A stretch of DNA of 64,000 bases from Phoronis australis (lineage: Eukaryota; Phoronida; Phoronidae), in the NCBI GenBank assembly GCA_002633005.1, contig NMRA01000522.1, forward strand, positions 147,683 to 211,682. The letters run 5' to 3'. The position numbers and the translations under genes were made by a program. Below are positions 10,490 through 23,299 of the stretch, one piece after another (positions within the stretch are counted from its first letter, which is position 1; each line of letters starts with the position of its first letter). The notes under the pieces were generated by a model. The model saw only the letters and a list, made by a program, of their open reading frames with translations, was not told the origin of the DNA and did not search any database.

Positions 10490-11835
10490 ACTGTCGTAAT
10501 GATTAGTCCGTTCAACTGAAACTGTATTACATTGTCACTGCACACGGGAATAGGAAAGGCAATGAACTTTTGAAACCTATAATTGGAATTTGTACGATGT
10601 CAAGGATTTACTATGAACTTCAGTGGATTGTTGATTACTTATCATGATTAGATAATGATGAAGATTTTCACGCCAGTATCCATTTACTGTAGATTTATTT
10701 TTGAGACTTCTAATGCGCACTGTTTGTAAATATGTTCCCAAGCAGAGAATACAATTTGGTAAGTGATCCGAGATCTTGAGTTCCTCGTCATCTTTTACAC
10801 AATTAATGTGATCAATTCTGTCATAGAATTCAATTATAATAGAAGTGGTTTTCCTAAGCTCAAAATGTGGGATGACCTCGGGTTGTATGTACATAAATGG
10901 TTCCTTAACTCGGTTACGATCTTATTGAGCTATCTCATGTTCACACATGCGCATATAATGTTCTCTTCGAAGGGAAATTTAAAGCGTTCCTATGATGGAG
11001 TTTTGCATTTTTTTGTGGTTTTGGACCGTGTATAATAATTTTATAACACAAAATCAAACTAAACAAGCACGTACTTTGGTACTTTTTTAACCACTTTGGT
11101 GTCTCGAACTGTAAATCTAACCCAAGTTTTACCCTGATTGCCAAAGCTCAGTCACGAATAGCGGACACTGATTTCATTTTTTTGAATGCCGAGAGCGTTT
11201 TTCAGGAACAATAATATATAATTATAGTGATGCTAACTGGATTTTATTTCTGGTCGTTCCTCTATTGTCTTTTCCAAAATTATGAAACTTTTGTATCGTT
11301 GTGAGTGGTCGATAATTTCGGTCCAGTGTCCAACTCCAGCGTCATCGCAGGCTGCGGTCGTGACCTCAAACTATTGGGCATAACGTATATGTGAATAGCA
11401 TGCATTCCTACAAGATCTTGAACAAGAACACACTGATGGAAACTTACTGCAATCACATTCATTGTCACAGTCACAATTTGATGTTCAGGCTCATACTCAA
11501 TATGTACAACTACGTTCCCAGCAATAGTACAACACAATACATTTTTTTCTCCATCAAATGCACTTACACGTTGGAGAAACCGTCATCAAATCTCTATTTT
11601 TGCGACGGATTGAAGCACGATTCTTCAAAATGGTTTGAGCACAGCGTGGCCCCTGATTGAGCGCTTGCTCCACCGTCTACTGCAATACCCGTGTCCTACG
11701 CACAAAACTGTGCCATTTCTGGACGATCTCAGGGTCTTTTGCGTTTATTTCTTGATTAAAAGTACACAAACTGAAATATCATACCAAAGTTATTGATAAC
11801 CGAATTCAAGCATCTATTACCATGGTGTGGAGGGT
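10490..11835. other. Non-coding downstream of the GPCR
   Basis: Presumed 3' UTR and intergenic DNA. No second gene or clear repeat was seen. Confidence 0.4.
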
Positions 11836-11839
11836 TTAA

Positions 11840-12310
11840 GGCTACGAAACCTGACACCTGGTCATACGGAATACTTCGGATACTTTCTAAACTAACCTCA
11901 AATTCCATCCGGAACACCTTTTGTATTTTCGTAGCCTCAAATTATCTCTCGGAGGTGTTTTGTATCTGCATGTGCGCGTGACTGTCAAAATGAAGAAATC
12001 CGTCGAATGTGCCAGGATTCCGATGTGATAACGAGCTTAAACAAAAGAATTAAAAGCATCAGCAGGCAGATTGTTGAAACTTGCTAGGTCTAAGGATTGC
12101 CGTTCGCACATGCTCTGTTATGAAACACCTCTGAGAGATAATATGAGGCTACGAAAATATCCGAAATGTTCCGGATGCCTCAAATTAACCCGGTATTTGT
12201 GTGCCTGATGCCATCAGAAGTGTTTCATATCTGTGCAGTGTGCGAACTTAAATATTAACTCTCAAAACAGAGAAGGTCGTCGAATGAGCAGGGATACCTC
12301 CGTGACAATA
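11840..12310. repeat. Foldback repeat cluster
   Basis: A block around 11,923-11,965 (TTTTCGTAGCCTCAAATTAT…GGAGGTGTTTTGTATCTGCA) recurs inverted at 12,114-12,160. The part after it (CGTCGAATG…GATACCTCCGTGA-like) recurs in direct orientation at 12,210-12,310. It resembles a degenerate foldback-type non-autonomous element. Confidence 0.5.
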
Positions 12311-12872
12311 GAGCAATAGACTTGACAAGAGATACACTGAGTAGGTACATCTGGGACATTTGGGTATGTACCAAAACACAAGGATGAAATGTGCGCTTCA
12401 ACACAAAATGCCTCGACAGCAATTTTTGTCGAACGGGTGACGTAAGAATCAAAAGCACATGAGGCAAATTTTTGAAATTGCGGGTGCCGCAAAAACTCAT
12501 GAGGCGTCCCGTTTTATCTTTTTAGTCGAATAAATAGGGCTATGACACCTTGGAAATTACAATAGTATATGACAATATGTCAATTTCGTCGACCAAAAAG
12601 CGAGACATTTTGATGGTGCTGTGGGATTTCGGGAAAATTTCAAAAAGTGGGACTGGCTGCCAAGAGTGGGATACTTGGCAAGTGCAGTGTGCTCTGTCAG
12701 TAACACATTTATTTAAGTAGATTCTTTTACAAGGTAAACTTTTTATTTTTAAATTCTATTTCACGGGTATGGGTAAACACAGTGCTCCGAAATCAATTTA
12801 ACAAAAAGTTTGTGGGTAAACGTTGGAGACAGGAATTATTATAGAAACAATTGAAAGCTGCAATAAAACATA

Positions 12873-12912
12873 GACACACACGCACACGCACGCACGCACA
12901 CGCACACGCACA
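12873..12912. repeat. (CA)n/(CG)n microsatellite
   Basis: An alternating ACACACGCACACGCACGCAC run of about 40 bases. Confidence 0.9.
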
Positions 12913-12919
12913 CTCGTTA

Positions 12920-14885
12920 ACTGGAGCTGAAAAGATATCTGAGGCCAGGCTATTCCCAGCATCAAAGCCAGGACCACAGAGCGGTGCGTATAAAGAATGA
13001 CCAGTGTAATTATCAGTTTTGTTGACATATTTTACTGAGAAATCGCTGGTTGCCTGGAACCGTACTTCAAGATTCTCGATGAACAGAAATGACAAAATTA
13101 AAATGAAGCAATAAAATTAGGGTTAATTCGCTAACTACAGCACTCTATCAAAACTCACTCGAGCAGATAACTGAAAATTCCGTGTGCAAATTCTCGCGTG
13201 AAATCTCGTGGTCGCAAGCTCTAACAATAGAATATTTAGGTCGCGTGCGGGAGTCACGGTTGGGATTGCAGGACTACAGTTCAATGCTATAATGTACCAC
13301 AAATTTTCAACTGCATTTCTGACGGGCACAACCCAGAGTATAGTTTTCGCTGACCCCCTTGTAAGGTCCCCCGGGGGTCAGACGGAGTGCAGACAATAAC
13401 AGACATCCATTTTTGCCCATACTGAGAGTGAATTCTCCAAGTGCTCCGATGTTGGTATCATGTTCATTTACGCTAAGTGCTCAGAGGCCCGTTCCAAGAA
13501 ACTGACTAAAATTCATTTTTGATTTAAAGTCTTTCTCTCAAACTGCCCATGTGGTTCCAGTATCCGAAAATACTTACTACATAAAATCATATTTTCGACA
13601 CCCTTTCTTTATATTCTTTTCGCCTTTCTTGCCAAAAGCGATTTTTAACAGTATTTGACCCTTCTCTGTTAGCGTATAATTACCGGCTGTCATCGGTTAT
13701 TTCCGTACCAAAATTCCGGCTCAGTTCAGGAACTTGTCCTGATTGCCGCCATTTTTTCCTTGTAACTGAATGTGCTATGGCTTCCTCGAAAAGTCTTCAT
13801 TATTTTGTTTTACTAGTAATATCTCGTGATTCATTTGCATATGTAGTGTATTTATAGCTTGTAGTTAGTGGTCGTTGAATTTTTTTGGAATGTTACGTGT
13901 ACTTAGTATGTTAAAATAGCATTGGTGTTTAGTTCCTTACGTAGGCCGGTCGAACCTAGGAACCAGTATGGGTCGAACCAATTTCTTTTCGGTTTTATTT
14001 TTTTCTCGTTTTGAAAAAGTACTTTGCTATCATCGGAAAGGTAGTACATTCTACTCAGTAAAAATCGAAAAAGTATCAAAATCGGGGCAAGCAGTGTAAA
14101 GTTATTGCAAGTTTTGTGGCGAAATTTGGGTCACTTTGTTTGGCTCGCGTCGGCCATATTGGAGGACAGCGGGATAAGTTACAACTTTAAAACTTTGTGT
14201 AAATTGTTTTCGCCAGCAAATTACGGTGAAATTCAGTTAGACATATCTTTACTTACTATTCTGCACGATTTAACAGTGTTCACCAAATTTCAGCCTCGCA
14301 GTTGTTACTCNAATTTTCGTGTTTTTTGTGCAAAAATATAAGATATTTTCGAATTTCCCATTCAGGTGATCATACACTAAGCTAAAAAATAGCTGAAATA
14401 ATTTTGAAATGTTTTTTGTTTGACTGTCAACTGCTGTTCTAGACTTGTTTCGGTGTCACAAAATGATACATATTTTTCTAAATTTTAAGTCTCAATTGCT
14501 TTCAAGTCATGTTTTGTAACTTATTGCTTCTTAATTCAGGTTATCAAGTCAACAACATGAATAATCTTAAATTGAGAAATAAGTTATATGGTATTGTGAA
14601 GTATCAAGACTCTAAATCTTGTTCCTTGCAACTTCATATTTTTTTAAATGATGCTTGTCAAATTCTGGTGTAAAAAACACTATTCCGTCACCATGGTAAT
14701 AGTTACATGTATGTCCACTTTCATATCATGGAAACTGTTGCTGTTGAATAGTGTTTGTAATGCTAAATGTTGTAAAGTATTGTGCATTTTAAGTTACGTA
14801 TTATGTTAAAAGTTTGAATCATTTTGGGTTAATGAATAAAAAATGATAAACATGTTGTATTAGACTTGTCATACTTATGTGCTCG
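12920..14885. other. Non-coding, T-rich
   Basis: No coding region recognised. A CCATATTGGAGGACAGCGGG stretch at 14,153 and T-rich sequence after it look like UTR or decayed repeat, without firm evidence. Confidence 0.35.
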
Positions 14886-14889
14886 AACG

Positions 14890-15125
14890 AGCCCCTTTTT
14901 GGAGAACTGGAAAAAGGCCTGCCTCAGTCACAGAAGGACGAATTCCGAAAAAAGTAGAAAATGAGACAATATTCCACTAGAAGACAGGAAGTACCAAAAT
15001 TTAGAGTCTGCAATTCATAGCTCTGAACATACCCACTGAATCTTATAGTAAAAGATAGACATTCCCAAAAATTCCAGCCCCCCCCCCCATTCTTTTAGGC
15101 TTTGGTGCGCTCATACAAAGTCTGG
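14890..15125. repeat. MITE-like dispersed repeat, copy 2 of 3
   Basis: Matches 560-785 in block order: CATAGCTCTGAAC, TAGTAAAAGAT, an 11-base C run at about 15,078-15,088, and TTTGGTGCGCTCATAC. More diverged than copy 1. Confidence 0.45.
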
Positions 15126-15747
15126 GAAAATCTCTATTTAAAGCCAACAACTTTGCACAGTTCGCCAGAAGTACCCAAGTTCTAAATAAACCTCGTTTGA
15201 GCGAGGGCTGTGGCCAGCGACCAGTTAGGCCTAAGGGTAGCCTTGGTGCAAAGCTGTATAGGCCTACTAACAAGCTGTATTTTGACGATAGTCTTCACTG
15301 GTAGCTGGTGACTCAGGCTAACTAAGGTCTGCCGCGGCAGTGTGACACAGGACTAACCAGCCCGTAATTTCATGCAAGTGTATGAAACTATCCTTGAATA
15401 TATGCAGCATTTATGATTTGACCATTTTACTTCGACAAAACAGCTTGCAACCGCATACATTTACCGTTCGCCAGTGTCTGGTCTCGATCCGCACCGGGTC
15501 CGATAGGCTGCGGTCCCGAGTCTGGCAAAATAATTTATGTCAAAATGTATTCGCCACGTTTCTTCAGCATGAAATTCGATAAAATCGTCCGTAATTTGAT
15601 TTTATCAAAATTAAGGCGCGCTGTCGATTATTTTATCCCCGTTTGCTGGCTGGTAACGGTACAGGCACTGCTCCAGTCGCACTGACAGCGTTCTCTCGGC
15701 CTGGGTTCCTGAATGAATTGCACTTCCGGGTTCGCGGCAAGTTCAAA

Positions 15748-15774
15748 ATGGCAGTGGTTCTTCTGGTGCGAATC
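15748..15774 (+). CDS. Candidate first exon of a housekeeping-type gene
   Basis: ACTTCCGGGTTCGCGGCAAG precedes AAAATGGC, a good start context. The frame MAVVLLVRI ends after nine codons at ATC|GTGAGT, a strong donor in phase 0. The upstream ACTTCCGG is an ETS-family site of the type found close to many animal transcription starts, and CpG density is raised from 15,600 to 15,760. The next exon was not found, so the protein is unknown. The hydrophobic start could be a signal peptide. Confidence 0.35.
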
Positions 15775-15879
15775 GTGAGTGGCACGTTCATTTAAATTTT
15801 TTTTCGAGTACGGATCTTGTATTAATTATGGGGTAAGTACTTCTTGGATCCTTATAACATCCTCTAACCATGTAATAAG

Positions 15880-16115
15880 GGTTAACAACGCGTGAGAGAA
15901 GGACTTTAAGTCTAAGACTTGTCTCAACTTTCTAACTTTGAAACTTCCACATCATATAAGTGAGTAAAAATTAAGAGAAAATTAAGTCAAAAACTGAAGT
16001 CAAACATAAGATCTCTTTCTTGAAACGAACTTGAAACAATTTTTATCTTAAAATTCACTGACAATAAGATTTGTCTTAGCTAAGTCAGTTTTCTGTCTTC
16101 AAGGGGCATCGCAAA
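15880..16115. repeat. TTAAGTC-rich MITE, copy 1
   Basis: Homologous along its length to 34,800-35,055. Shared pieces include TTGTCTCAACTTTCTAACTT (one base different), AAACTTCCACATC and TTAGCTAAGTCAGTTTTCT. Confidence 0.65.
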
Positions 16116-16119
16116 ATGA

Positions 16120-17510
16120 GTTGCTATAACAGGCGCTCTTGTCAGCACATGTCAAGCACTTTGACGGACTAATAGCAGAGCTCTAAGCTATAAGATTTTG
16201 CAAGAGATGAACAATATATAGTATTTATATCTGTGCCACTGTAAAATTATTATTTTACTAGAGACTGTGTACGTTGGGCTTATAGTCTTGAATATTTGAA
16301 ACACATAAAAATCTGTTTTTGGCTACACTAAGATTAAAAACCGGACGATCCCGCACAAATAAAAAAGTTCATGTTCAATTCAACGTTTCGTCTTTTCATT
16401 AGGTATCATCAGGATAATATTACAACAATTTGGGACAACAAGTGCCAACATACAGCTCAGGTAATATCCATAGAGTGAAGTGAGAGATACACAGAATATA
16501 GTCAGTAGCTGGTCATCACCATAGATGCAGGGTCACTGAGCTCTGCATGTTATTCAGAGAATCAGTGGCATGCTGGATCTGAATGGCCAATGACTCTTTA
16601 ATGTACAGTAATTCCTTATTAAGTTCTCTGCAGATAATACTAACAGAGTTGGCTTGGTGATTGTAGTTAATACAATGCCTAATTTTTTATATAACATTGA
16701 CCAAGAGAGTGCGAGTTATTCTATTTTTTTTGTACGCGCATGCAAAGTTTTAATTCACTGGCGAGGTTATCATCCACAAAAGTTCTATACTAATACTCTC
16801 AAGTAAGTTAATGTGTTTTAACTTCACCATAGTGTTATTGTTCTTTTGACGCATTCAACAAAACCTGTTATAAATGCCATAGAAGCGTCATGGTAAACAT
16901 CTGCTCGTCTACTCAAGTTTGCGTCAAGACGATATATAATGCAGGTACAAAACAATTCACCAGCAAAACGTGTTTTCCAGAAAAACAATTTCTTGCACAA
17001 CTTTGCTCTCGAATAAACCTTCAGTCTACGAGCCACCATGTTAACATTCGTTTGCATATAGGTAGTCGCAAGTTTTCTTAAAAAATTGTGTTTTAGTAAC
17101 CTGTGGCTGCAAGGTTATGGCCGGTGGTGCAGTGTGCAGGGCACTGTAACTGCAAGGCAGCTTCCTGCCGTTTCATAAGACGGGCCCTATGCTTACAGCT
17201 TACTAGATGGTCGGTCAAGCGTAAATAATAACACACATTTCCAAGTTGATGGCCATACCCAAATACACTAACCCAGCAGTCAGGGGAATTTTACAGAAAT
17301 TTCGGCATACAAGCAGACGCCCTCACCTGTCTACAAAGAACCAGAGTAAACAATGTAGGGTATCTTCGACTGCGCTCAGGCCGACTTTTTGTGCTTCTGG
17401 ACGAGGGCATTAAGAATGCGAAAAAATTCTGTTAGAGGCTACAACATACCTAACCTGCTCCAAATGACCATCGCACTGGCACCGACGTCACTGCCGACGA
17501 CGACACTGCC
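16120..17510. other. Non-coding
   Basis: No gene or clear repeat recognised. Candidate exons of the 15,748 gene may lie here but none could be supported. Confidence 0.35.
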
Positions 17511-17514
17511 GCCA

Positions 17515-17582
17515 AAAACTATGCTATCATTGACGTAGACGATGATGACGACAACAGCGACGACGACGACAATGACGACAGC
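17515..17582. repeat. (GAC)n-like trinucleotide tract
   Basis: Imperfect GACGACGATGATGACGACAA-type run. Confidence 0.8.
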
Positions 17583-17876
17583 TTAAAAACATAAATGCTG
17601 TGTCGTACAACTAACGCGGAACGAGAAAGCTACATTTCACTTGACTAAGATTTCAACGAAAAGGCAGAATTGACTGCGATGATGAAGTTCTCAAACCGAA
17701 AAACGATTAGTTCAAGCCGACGTCGGACCATAGCTAATCGTTACAGGAAACTGACGACCTCTGATACATTGCTTAGCCTCACCTAAAATGTAACAAGTTG
17801 TTACATTTTACGTAGTTGTTACATTTCACGTCGAACGCACATGCAAGAAATGTACCATCGTTACATTTTACGAAAC

Positions 17877-18196
17877 CAGTGGCGGATTTAGGGGGGAAAG
17901 GGGCCATGCCCCCCTAAAATTCTCACAGACTTCATTTGGCTGACTGTCATATGCGCGCACCTAGGGGGTTCAAAGGGCGGAATGAACCATGTATAGCCTT
18001 GAACAAACCCAGTTTCCCGGTTTTTTTTGGTTTTTTTAGTAGTAGTAAGGTCCAAAACCCAGAAGGTCAAACCCCTACATTTTAACAAGTTAGGCTGGGT
18101 GTGCGCATGTGGCGAAATTCTGGTTACTCCTGTGCCTGGCCCCCCTAACTCAAAATCTTGTTCCCCCCTAACTTAAAATCCTGGATTCGCCCCTAG
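17877..18196. mobile_element. CAGTGGCGGATTTAG-ended MITE, nested
   Basis: The left end is CAGTGGCGGATTTAGGGGGG. The right end, read as complement, is TAGGGGCGAATCCAGG. GAAAC occurs at both edges (17,872-17,876 and 18,196-18,200), a possible short target duplication. The interior shares sequence with the repeats at 560 and 14,890. The CAG start suggests hAT, but an 8-bp duplication is not seen. Confidence 0.55.
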
Positions 18197-18554
18197 AAAC
18201 CCACGTCATATTGCAAAGAAAATGACCAAAATCACGAACAAGTGGTATCCGACACGGCTGGGGGGCACTGGAGTATTTTTAAACGAGAAGTGCCGCCCGA
18301 AAAATTTGAATACCTACCCGTTTAGAGAGTGGGCTCGAACAAAAAGAGACCCATTTAGAGACTAATTTGTGTAAAAATTCACATTTTCACACACTTCTGT
18401 TCCAGAAATTCATAAAAGCCACCTTTTAGATATAGTTTTGTCGAAAACGGTAGAGTATTTTTTCTGTGAAAAAACACCCTTTTGGACTGAACTTTTCGTA
18501 TACATCTTCGATAGGAATGACACGGGCTGACAAGGCATGTATTTGACTACCTAT

Positions 18555-18690
18555 TATCATTTTTATTATTATTACATTACTATCACTACTGTTACTACTA
18601 TTACTACTATTAATACTATTGCTACTATCACTAGTATGACTCGTTAACGTTTTCGTTATCGTTATTATTGTTATTATTAATATTTTTAAC
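18555..18690. repeat. (ATT)n/(ACT)n trinucleotide tract
   Basis: Imperfect ATTATTATTAC and TACTACTATTA repeats. The 91-codon minus-strand frame rich in Ser/Asn is a by-product. Confidence 0.85.
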
Positions 18691-18916
18691 TGAGAACACA
18701 ATACATGTTTAGCAAAGTACTAATACATCATGGTTCCCAGAGATTTTAAAATCATCTCATTTTTGGTTCAATGTTCTCATCGGGCTTTCCATACTGGACG
18801 GCGAGTGCTGTTCCGATATTATGAGGAACGTCTTGACAGCTGTGGATGCAGAATAGGCCTACTTTTTGGAAAAGAGGAGGCTGAGATTCAAAATCTTGTT
18901 TAGGCGTGTACCAACT

Positions 18917-19114
18917 TCAAAAATTGATTATTTCTGAACTGTCGGCAAGCACTGTATTAGTATATCCATCTGTAGTTTGCCACGAAGAACTGAATTCAGA
19001 CCGCAATATTGCCTGTAACTTGTTGAAAACATCCATTGTCAAAGAACTGGGGATCGTTCCACGCTGATGTGTAAGTTCAAAAATTGCTTTAAGTTGAACT
19101 CTGGAGGCAGACAT
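18917..19114 (-). CDS. Small unknown ORF inside the long-inverted-repeat element
   Basis: An ATG with context AAAAATGTCT opens 65 codons (MSASRVQLKAIFELTHQ… to …DSSEIINF). There is no recognised domain, signal peptide or membrane segment. A second minus-strand frame at 19,892-20,197 has a hydrophobic centre but only a TTG start. Either may be a leftover of an element-encoded gene or chance. Confidence 0.2.
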   Translation of the reverse strand: MSASRVQLKAIFELTHQRGTIPSSLTMDVFNKLQAILRSEFSSSWQTTDGYTNTVLADSSEIINF

Positions 19115-20997
19115 TTTTCGAGAACTAACGACTAGTCGGCTGCGATCATCGGGCCATTAGAATAGCTGGTAACGGACATGCAAAACACGCAGCGATTTTA
19201 TGTGGAATGAGGCCCAATATTCTTAGAAAAGCACAGTGATTTAACAGTATGATTTGAACAAGGTTTCATTGAAATTGGATTGCATGGAACAAAAACCGCC
19301 AACGTCGAAGTCAGCGATGTTTAATATGAGCATTCAATGCAATGCATCAAAAGAATTAATATACCAAATTCCCTTATCTGCGAGCTGTAACACAAAATGT
19401 GGCGCCTCTTGAGACACGTGACTTCACGTCCATTAATAACAGAATGTCCAATCTTTGTCCTTATTTATATGTACTTCGAACTAACGACCATTGACTAAAT
19501 AGTAATTTTAATTCACATTTTATCTTAAAAGATAATGGAAAGAGAAAGTGCATGTTTTTATAGTCCGAAAGGCCGACAGTCAGCTTTTTGGACTATTGCC
19601 CCTTTAAACTATCGACATAGATTTTCTGTTTCCCCAGCTAGGCATCCCATTTTTACGTATACACGTCACGGCTTGACCTGTTATTACCACCACTATTTCA
19701 GACAAGCTTGACATCATAGGAACAATGATATTTCTTTCGTTACTATGCCGCCGCTTTTTAAGCTAGTGGCTCACCCTTCTCAAAGGCGATATTTTGCTGT
19801 TGCTTTGGCAAAATCTGCCAACCTGCCGGCAAATAAATGTGTGCTTTTATTTCCTTCCACCACAATGTCTTTAAGAAATTGTCATTCGTAGCTAAGGTGG
19901 TAGACAGCACCCGCTGGCATCTGAAACTGGTTTTTCTCCTTTTGTGTGAAGCAGGGCAATTACTGCATTAGCGATGACTCCAAGGCCGAAATAAACCAAA
20001 CTATCGTGGACTAACACTGGTGTTTTTTCTATCAAGTTGGCTTCCGAAATTGAATTCTCCATGAAAAATTTTGTTATTGTCGTTCGTTCCAGGGGAAATA
20101 CGATAATATTAGCCAAATACGATGTCATTGTTGTTCTTACCAAGGGAAGTGTGTTTACTGTAATGTCGGATACAAATTGGTTTATGAGCGCCAACAAGAA
20201 ATTGCAAGAACGCTTTAACGATAAAAAACTTGTTACCTGATTTTGGAAACTCCTTTCGTGTGGAGTTGAAACTGTACGCTGTACATTTTTGACTATACCA
20301 CAAAACTACTCATGTTAACATGCCATGGAAAGTACATAGGGACACATCTATAGTCTACCTGGCACATTTGATAGAATTTCATTCACACAATTTGAGAAAG
20401 AAGGCGTTAAGTGAACGGTTTTTCTCCGTTTTGACAAATACCATGCAAACTTATGAAATATGACGTCGCTTTCGTAAAATGTAACAATGGTACATTTCTC
20501 GCATGTGCATTCGACGTAAATTGTAACAATTTCAGAAAATGAAACAATTTGTTACGTTTTAGGAGAGGCCTAGCAACGTAAAATGTAACAACGGCATAAA
20601 ATGTAACAAGTGTTACATTTTACGAAATTGTTACATTTTACGGCGTATCAGACCTCCTTGTAGCAGGCGGTCTTGATGAGGTCTATTCTCACACCGAGCT
20701 ATAAGAAATCTCGATAAATCGTGGCGAAAAATGGACGACATACGCCACATTTCAGATGAATCTACCAAAGGACCGTAGAACTAGAACTTAACGTCAGAGC
20801 AACATACTTGGTGACTTTCATTCCCGAACCGCCAAGTAATATATAATTACATTAATTAAAAGTTAGGCACTGGTGAAGGCGGTGTGATCAGTTGCTTCAC
20901 CAATGTTTTGCCGAGTGTAGAACTTTGTTCCAAGCATACGAACGGAACGGAATAAAGGCTGTTAATAACGAAAAGTGTCGTGTGTTAAATCAATTTT

Positions 20998-20998
<1 letters not shown>

Positions 20999-21038
<40 letters not shown>
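20999..21038. repeat. (CA)n microsatellite
   Basis: Nearly perfect CA repeat of about 19 units. Confidence 0.95.
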
Positions 21039-21119
21039 ACTCTAGGAAAAGCATCCACCATGATCAAGATCATACTAGAGGAACCAAAGGAGTTTATAGC
21101 TCATATACTTGAGTTTTAC

Positions 21120-23290
21120 AAATTCTCAGTTTTTAAATTTATTTCAACACTGTAATATTCTTAAACTTCTGTTTTCAATAGTTCAATACATGGAATATGA
21201 CAATAAGTGTGATATTTGCCGAAAATTAGTATTAGATTTAAAACATTTTAAGGATTTTAATAAGTACCATAGTCAAGCTGAACAGGTTTGATTTCTTTGT
21301 CTTTTTGATGCCGTCTTCGGTGGAAGAAATACTGTTACCATCAAGAAGATTGGAATTGTACCAAAGTGGTTCATAAGGAATATTTTCTGTCTTTATAGAA
21401 GCCTATTCAGAGCCTTAACCTATACTAATATTACTTCTTTGCAAAATTGATCAGAAATACGTTGGGACCAGTTTCCAGAGAAGGCGAAATTAAAAAATGG
21501 CTATGGATATTAAGGAAAATACATGGACAAAGAATGATTACTTATACGTCATTACTAGATAGGGCTAACTTCTGAAACCATGAAACTTAACAAAAATCTG
21601 GGTTAAAATAGTTCTTCTAATTTTATCTGCCATCTCACAAAAATTTACAAAAGCATTTGGGTTATGGATTGTAATGGAGAAGACAATGCAATAAAGAGAA
21701 TGACTGACTTAGCGATCATGAATGACGTAGTTACTGTTACTTTTCCCAACGGGGATAAGGACCGTTTGGACCATGAAATAAGGTTACTTTGGATTTCGTT
21801 GATTTTCTCTTCATAATTCAGGCCAATGAATTTGGAAACGGGCCCAGTCCAAAATGGGAATTTTTCCATGTCAGTTTTCGTTTCGTACACAGACGTGTGT
21901 CGTTGCGTTTTATATCTTCCGTCCATACTCAGTCGGATTTTCCATATTTGGTTTCAACCCCGAGAATGATAGAAGTGGTCCAAAAGATCGAGATATTGTT
22001 TTCAAAGAATCATTAGATCCATCCAGAGTTAAAACAGTGTCGTCGGTATATCACACAATCTTATGAAACATGTTCCCAATGAAGATATACCTAATTTCCT
22101 GATTTTGCATAAAGATTAAAGCCATTACTTCAGCACATGGAATGAAAAGATATGGAGAGAGTTGATCTCCTTGTCATCATCCGCGACCGATTTCAAAATA
22201 TTCAGAAGTGAAGTTATGCTGGATCACGAACCCATTTTACAAAGTTCTCCCCAAATTTGAAAAAATCACGAACATTATACATATATACATTATGTATGTA
22301 TACACTATACACATATACATTATACATATATACATTATGTATGTATACACTATACATATATACATTATACATATATACATTATGTATGTATACACTATAC
22401 ACATATACATTATACATATACACATATATACATTTTAATATATTTCCATGAAATTGAATTAAAAGCATTTTCAAAGTCTACAAGAATGCCAGGTACACTG
22501 AACTCTTCAGCATAATGCATCAGATCGTAAATGTTTCGAGTGTTGTCGCCAACGTATCTACCTTCAATAAATCCTTTCTGATTTTCAAATACTATGGTAC
22601 TAATTAAGCGATTTGCAAGACAACCAGAGGACAAAACCTCATAACTAGTATTAAGAATTGAAATGGAATGATAACCAGTAACTAGATATTTTTTAGGTTT
22701 CTTGCCCTTTGGCAAAAGAAATATCACTCCTCGATTTTGACTAGTAGGCAGACGGTCTTTAAGAAAGCTGTTGTTGACTGATCGAACCAAGAATACCGAG
22801 AGATAATGCTAAAAGAATTTGAAAATAATTGTAGAGAAGCCATCTGGACCTGGAAATTTGTTGTTTTTCATGTTTCTTATTACTCACAGTGTCTGATATT
22901 GATGGGCCGTCCAGTCGAGAGCTGATCCTGGTATTTAGCTGTGAACAGCGTTGTCAGGAATTATATCATTTAAATTAAATAAGCTTTGTTCAAAAGATTG
23001 TCTTCACTCAAATATAGCGTTTCGTAGACACTATATATTTCTGATAACAATTGAGTTTGATCCATAATAACTTCCTCATCCCAGGTAGTTAATTTAATTG
23101 TATTCTTATTCATAAAATTTCCTATTTCAGGGTTACCAAAATATTTTGACGGTTCTCGCCGTTCTCTATCCACCACAAGTTCTTGCAAAGCTTGTCGTAG
23201 ACTACGAAATTCACCAAAACCGCTTCTCGAAAGTTTCGTCAAAAACAGGGGATCTTCCATTTTGAACAAGATCAATTAATGTATCAATTT
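21120..23290 (-). mobile_element. L1-like LINE fragment with reverse transcriptase
   Basis: Read right to left: a pre-RT segment (EPSKYFGNPEIGNFMNKNTI, about 23,150-23,090), then RT motifs NRGVIFLLPKGKKP, SISILNTSYEVLS, QKGFIEGRYVGDNTRNIYD and GILVDFENAFNSISW (22,740-22,450). After a microsatellite come GDQ-like and YTDDTVLTLDGS motifs in broken frames (about 22,150-22,030). LNYEEKINEIQSNLISWSKR and SPLGKVTVTTSFM (about 21,830-21,720) follow, then a C-terminal PLWYNSN-like piece near 21,360. Order and spacing fit ORF2 of the L1/Tx1 group. Many stops and frameshifts; dead. The 5' half (endonuclease) is missing. Confidence 0.8.
22275..22440. repeat. ATACAT-type microsatellite within the LINE
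   Basis: Repeats of TATACATTATGTATGTATAC and shorter TATACATATACAT units. It interrupts the RT frame; the tyrosine-rich frames across it on both strands are artefacts. Confidence 0.85.
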
Positions 23291-23299
23291 GAGTTTCCA

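Larger units (their letters stand above)
17757..20655. mobile_element. Long-inverted-repeat element built on TGTAACA palindromes
   Basis: The left arm (17,757-17,875) and right arm (20,471-20,655) are inverted copies. They share AAGAAATGTACCATCGTTAC, CACGTCGAACGCACATGC and the outer GTATCAGA(G/C) end, with few differences. Both are made of the palindromic unit CGTAAAATGTAACAA/TTGTTACATTTTACG, and the right arm has about four extra units. The interior, about 2.6 kb, holds no recognisable transposase. It is probably a non-autonomous foldback or MITE-like transposon, later hit by another insertion at 17,877. Confidence 0.6.

Noticed and set aside
13351-13380. TGACCCCC…GGGGGTCA hairpin as a terminator or regulatory site
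   Set aside because: The stem is only 8 bp in non-coding eukaryotic DNA with no associated feature.
22208-22474. Tyr/Ile-rich ORFs on both strands
   Set aside because: Produced by the ATACAT microsatellite.
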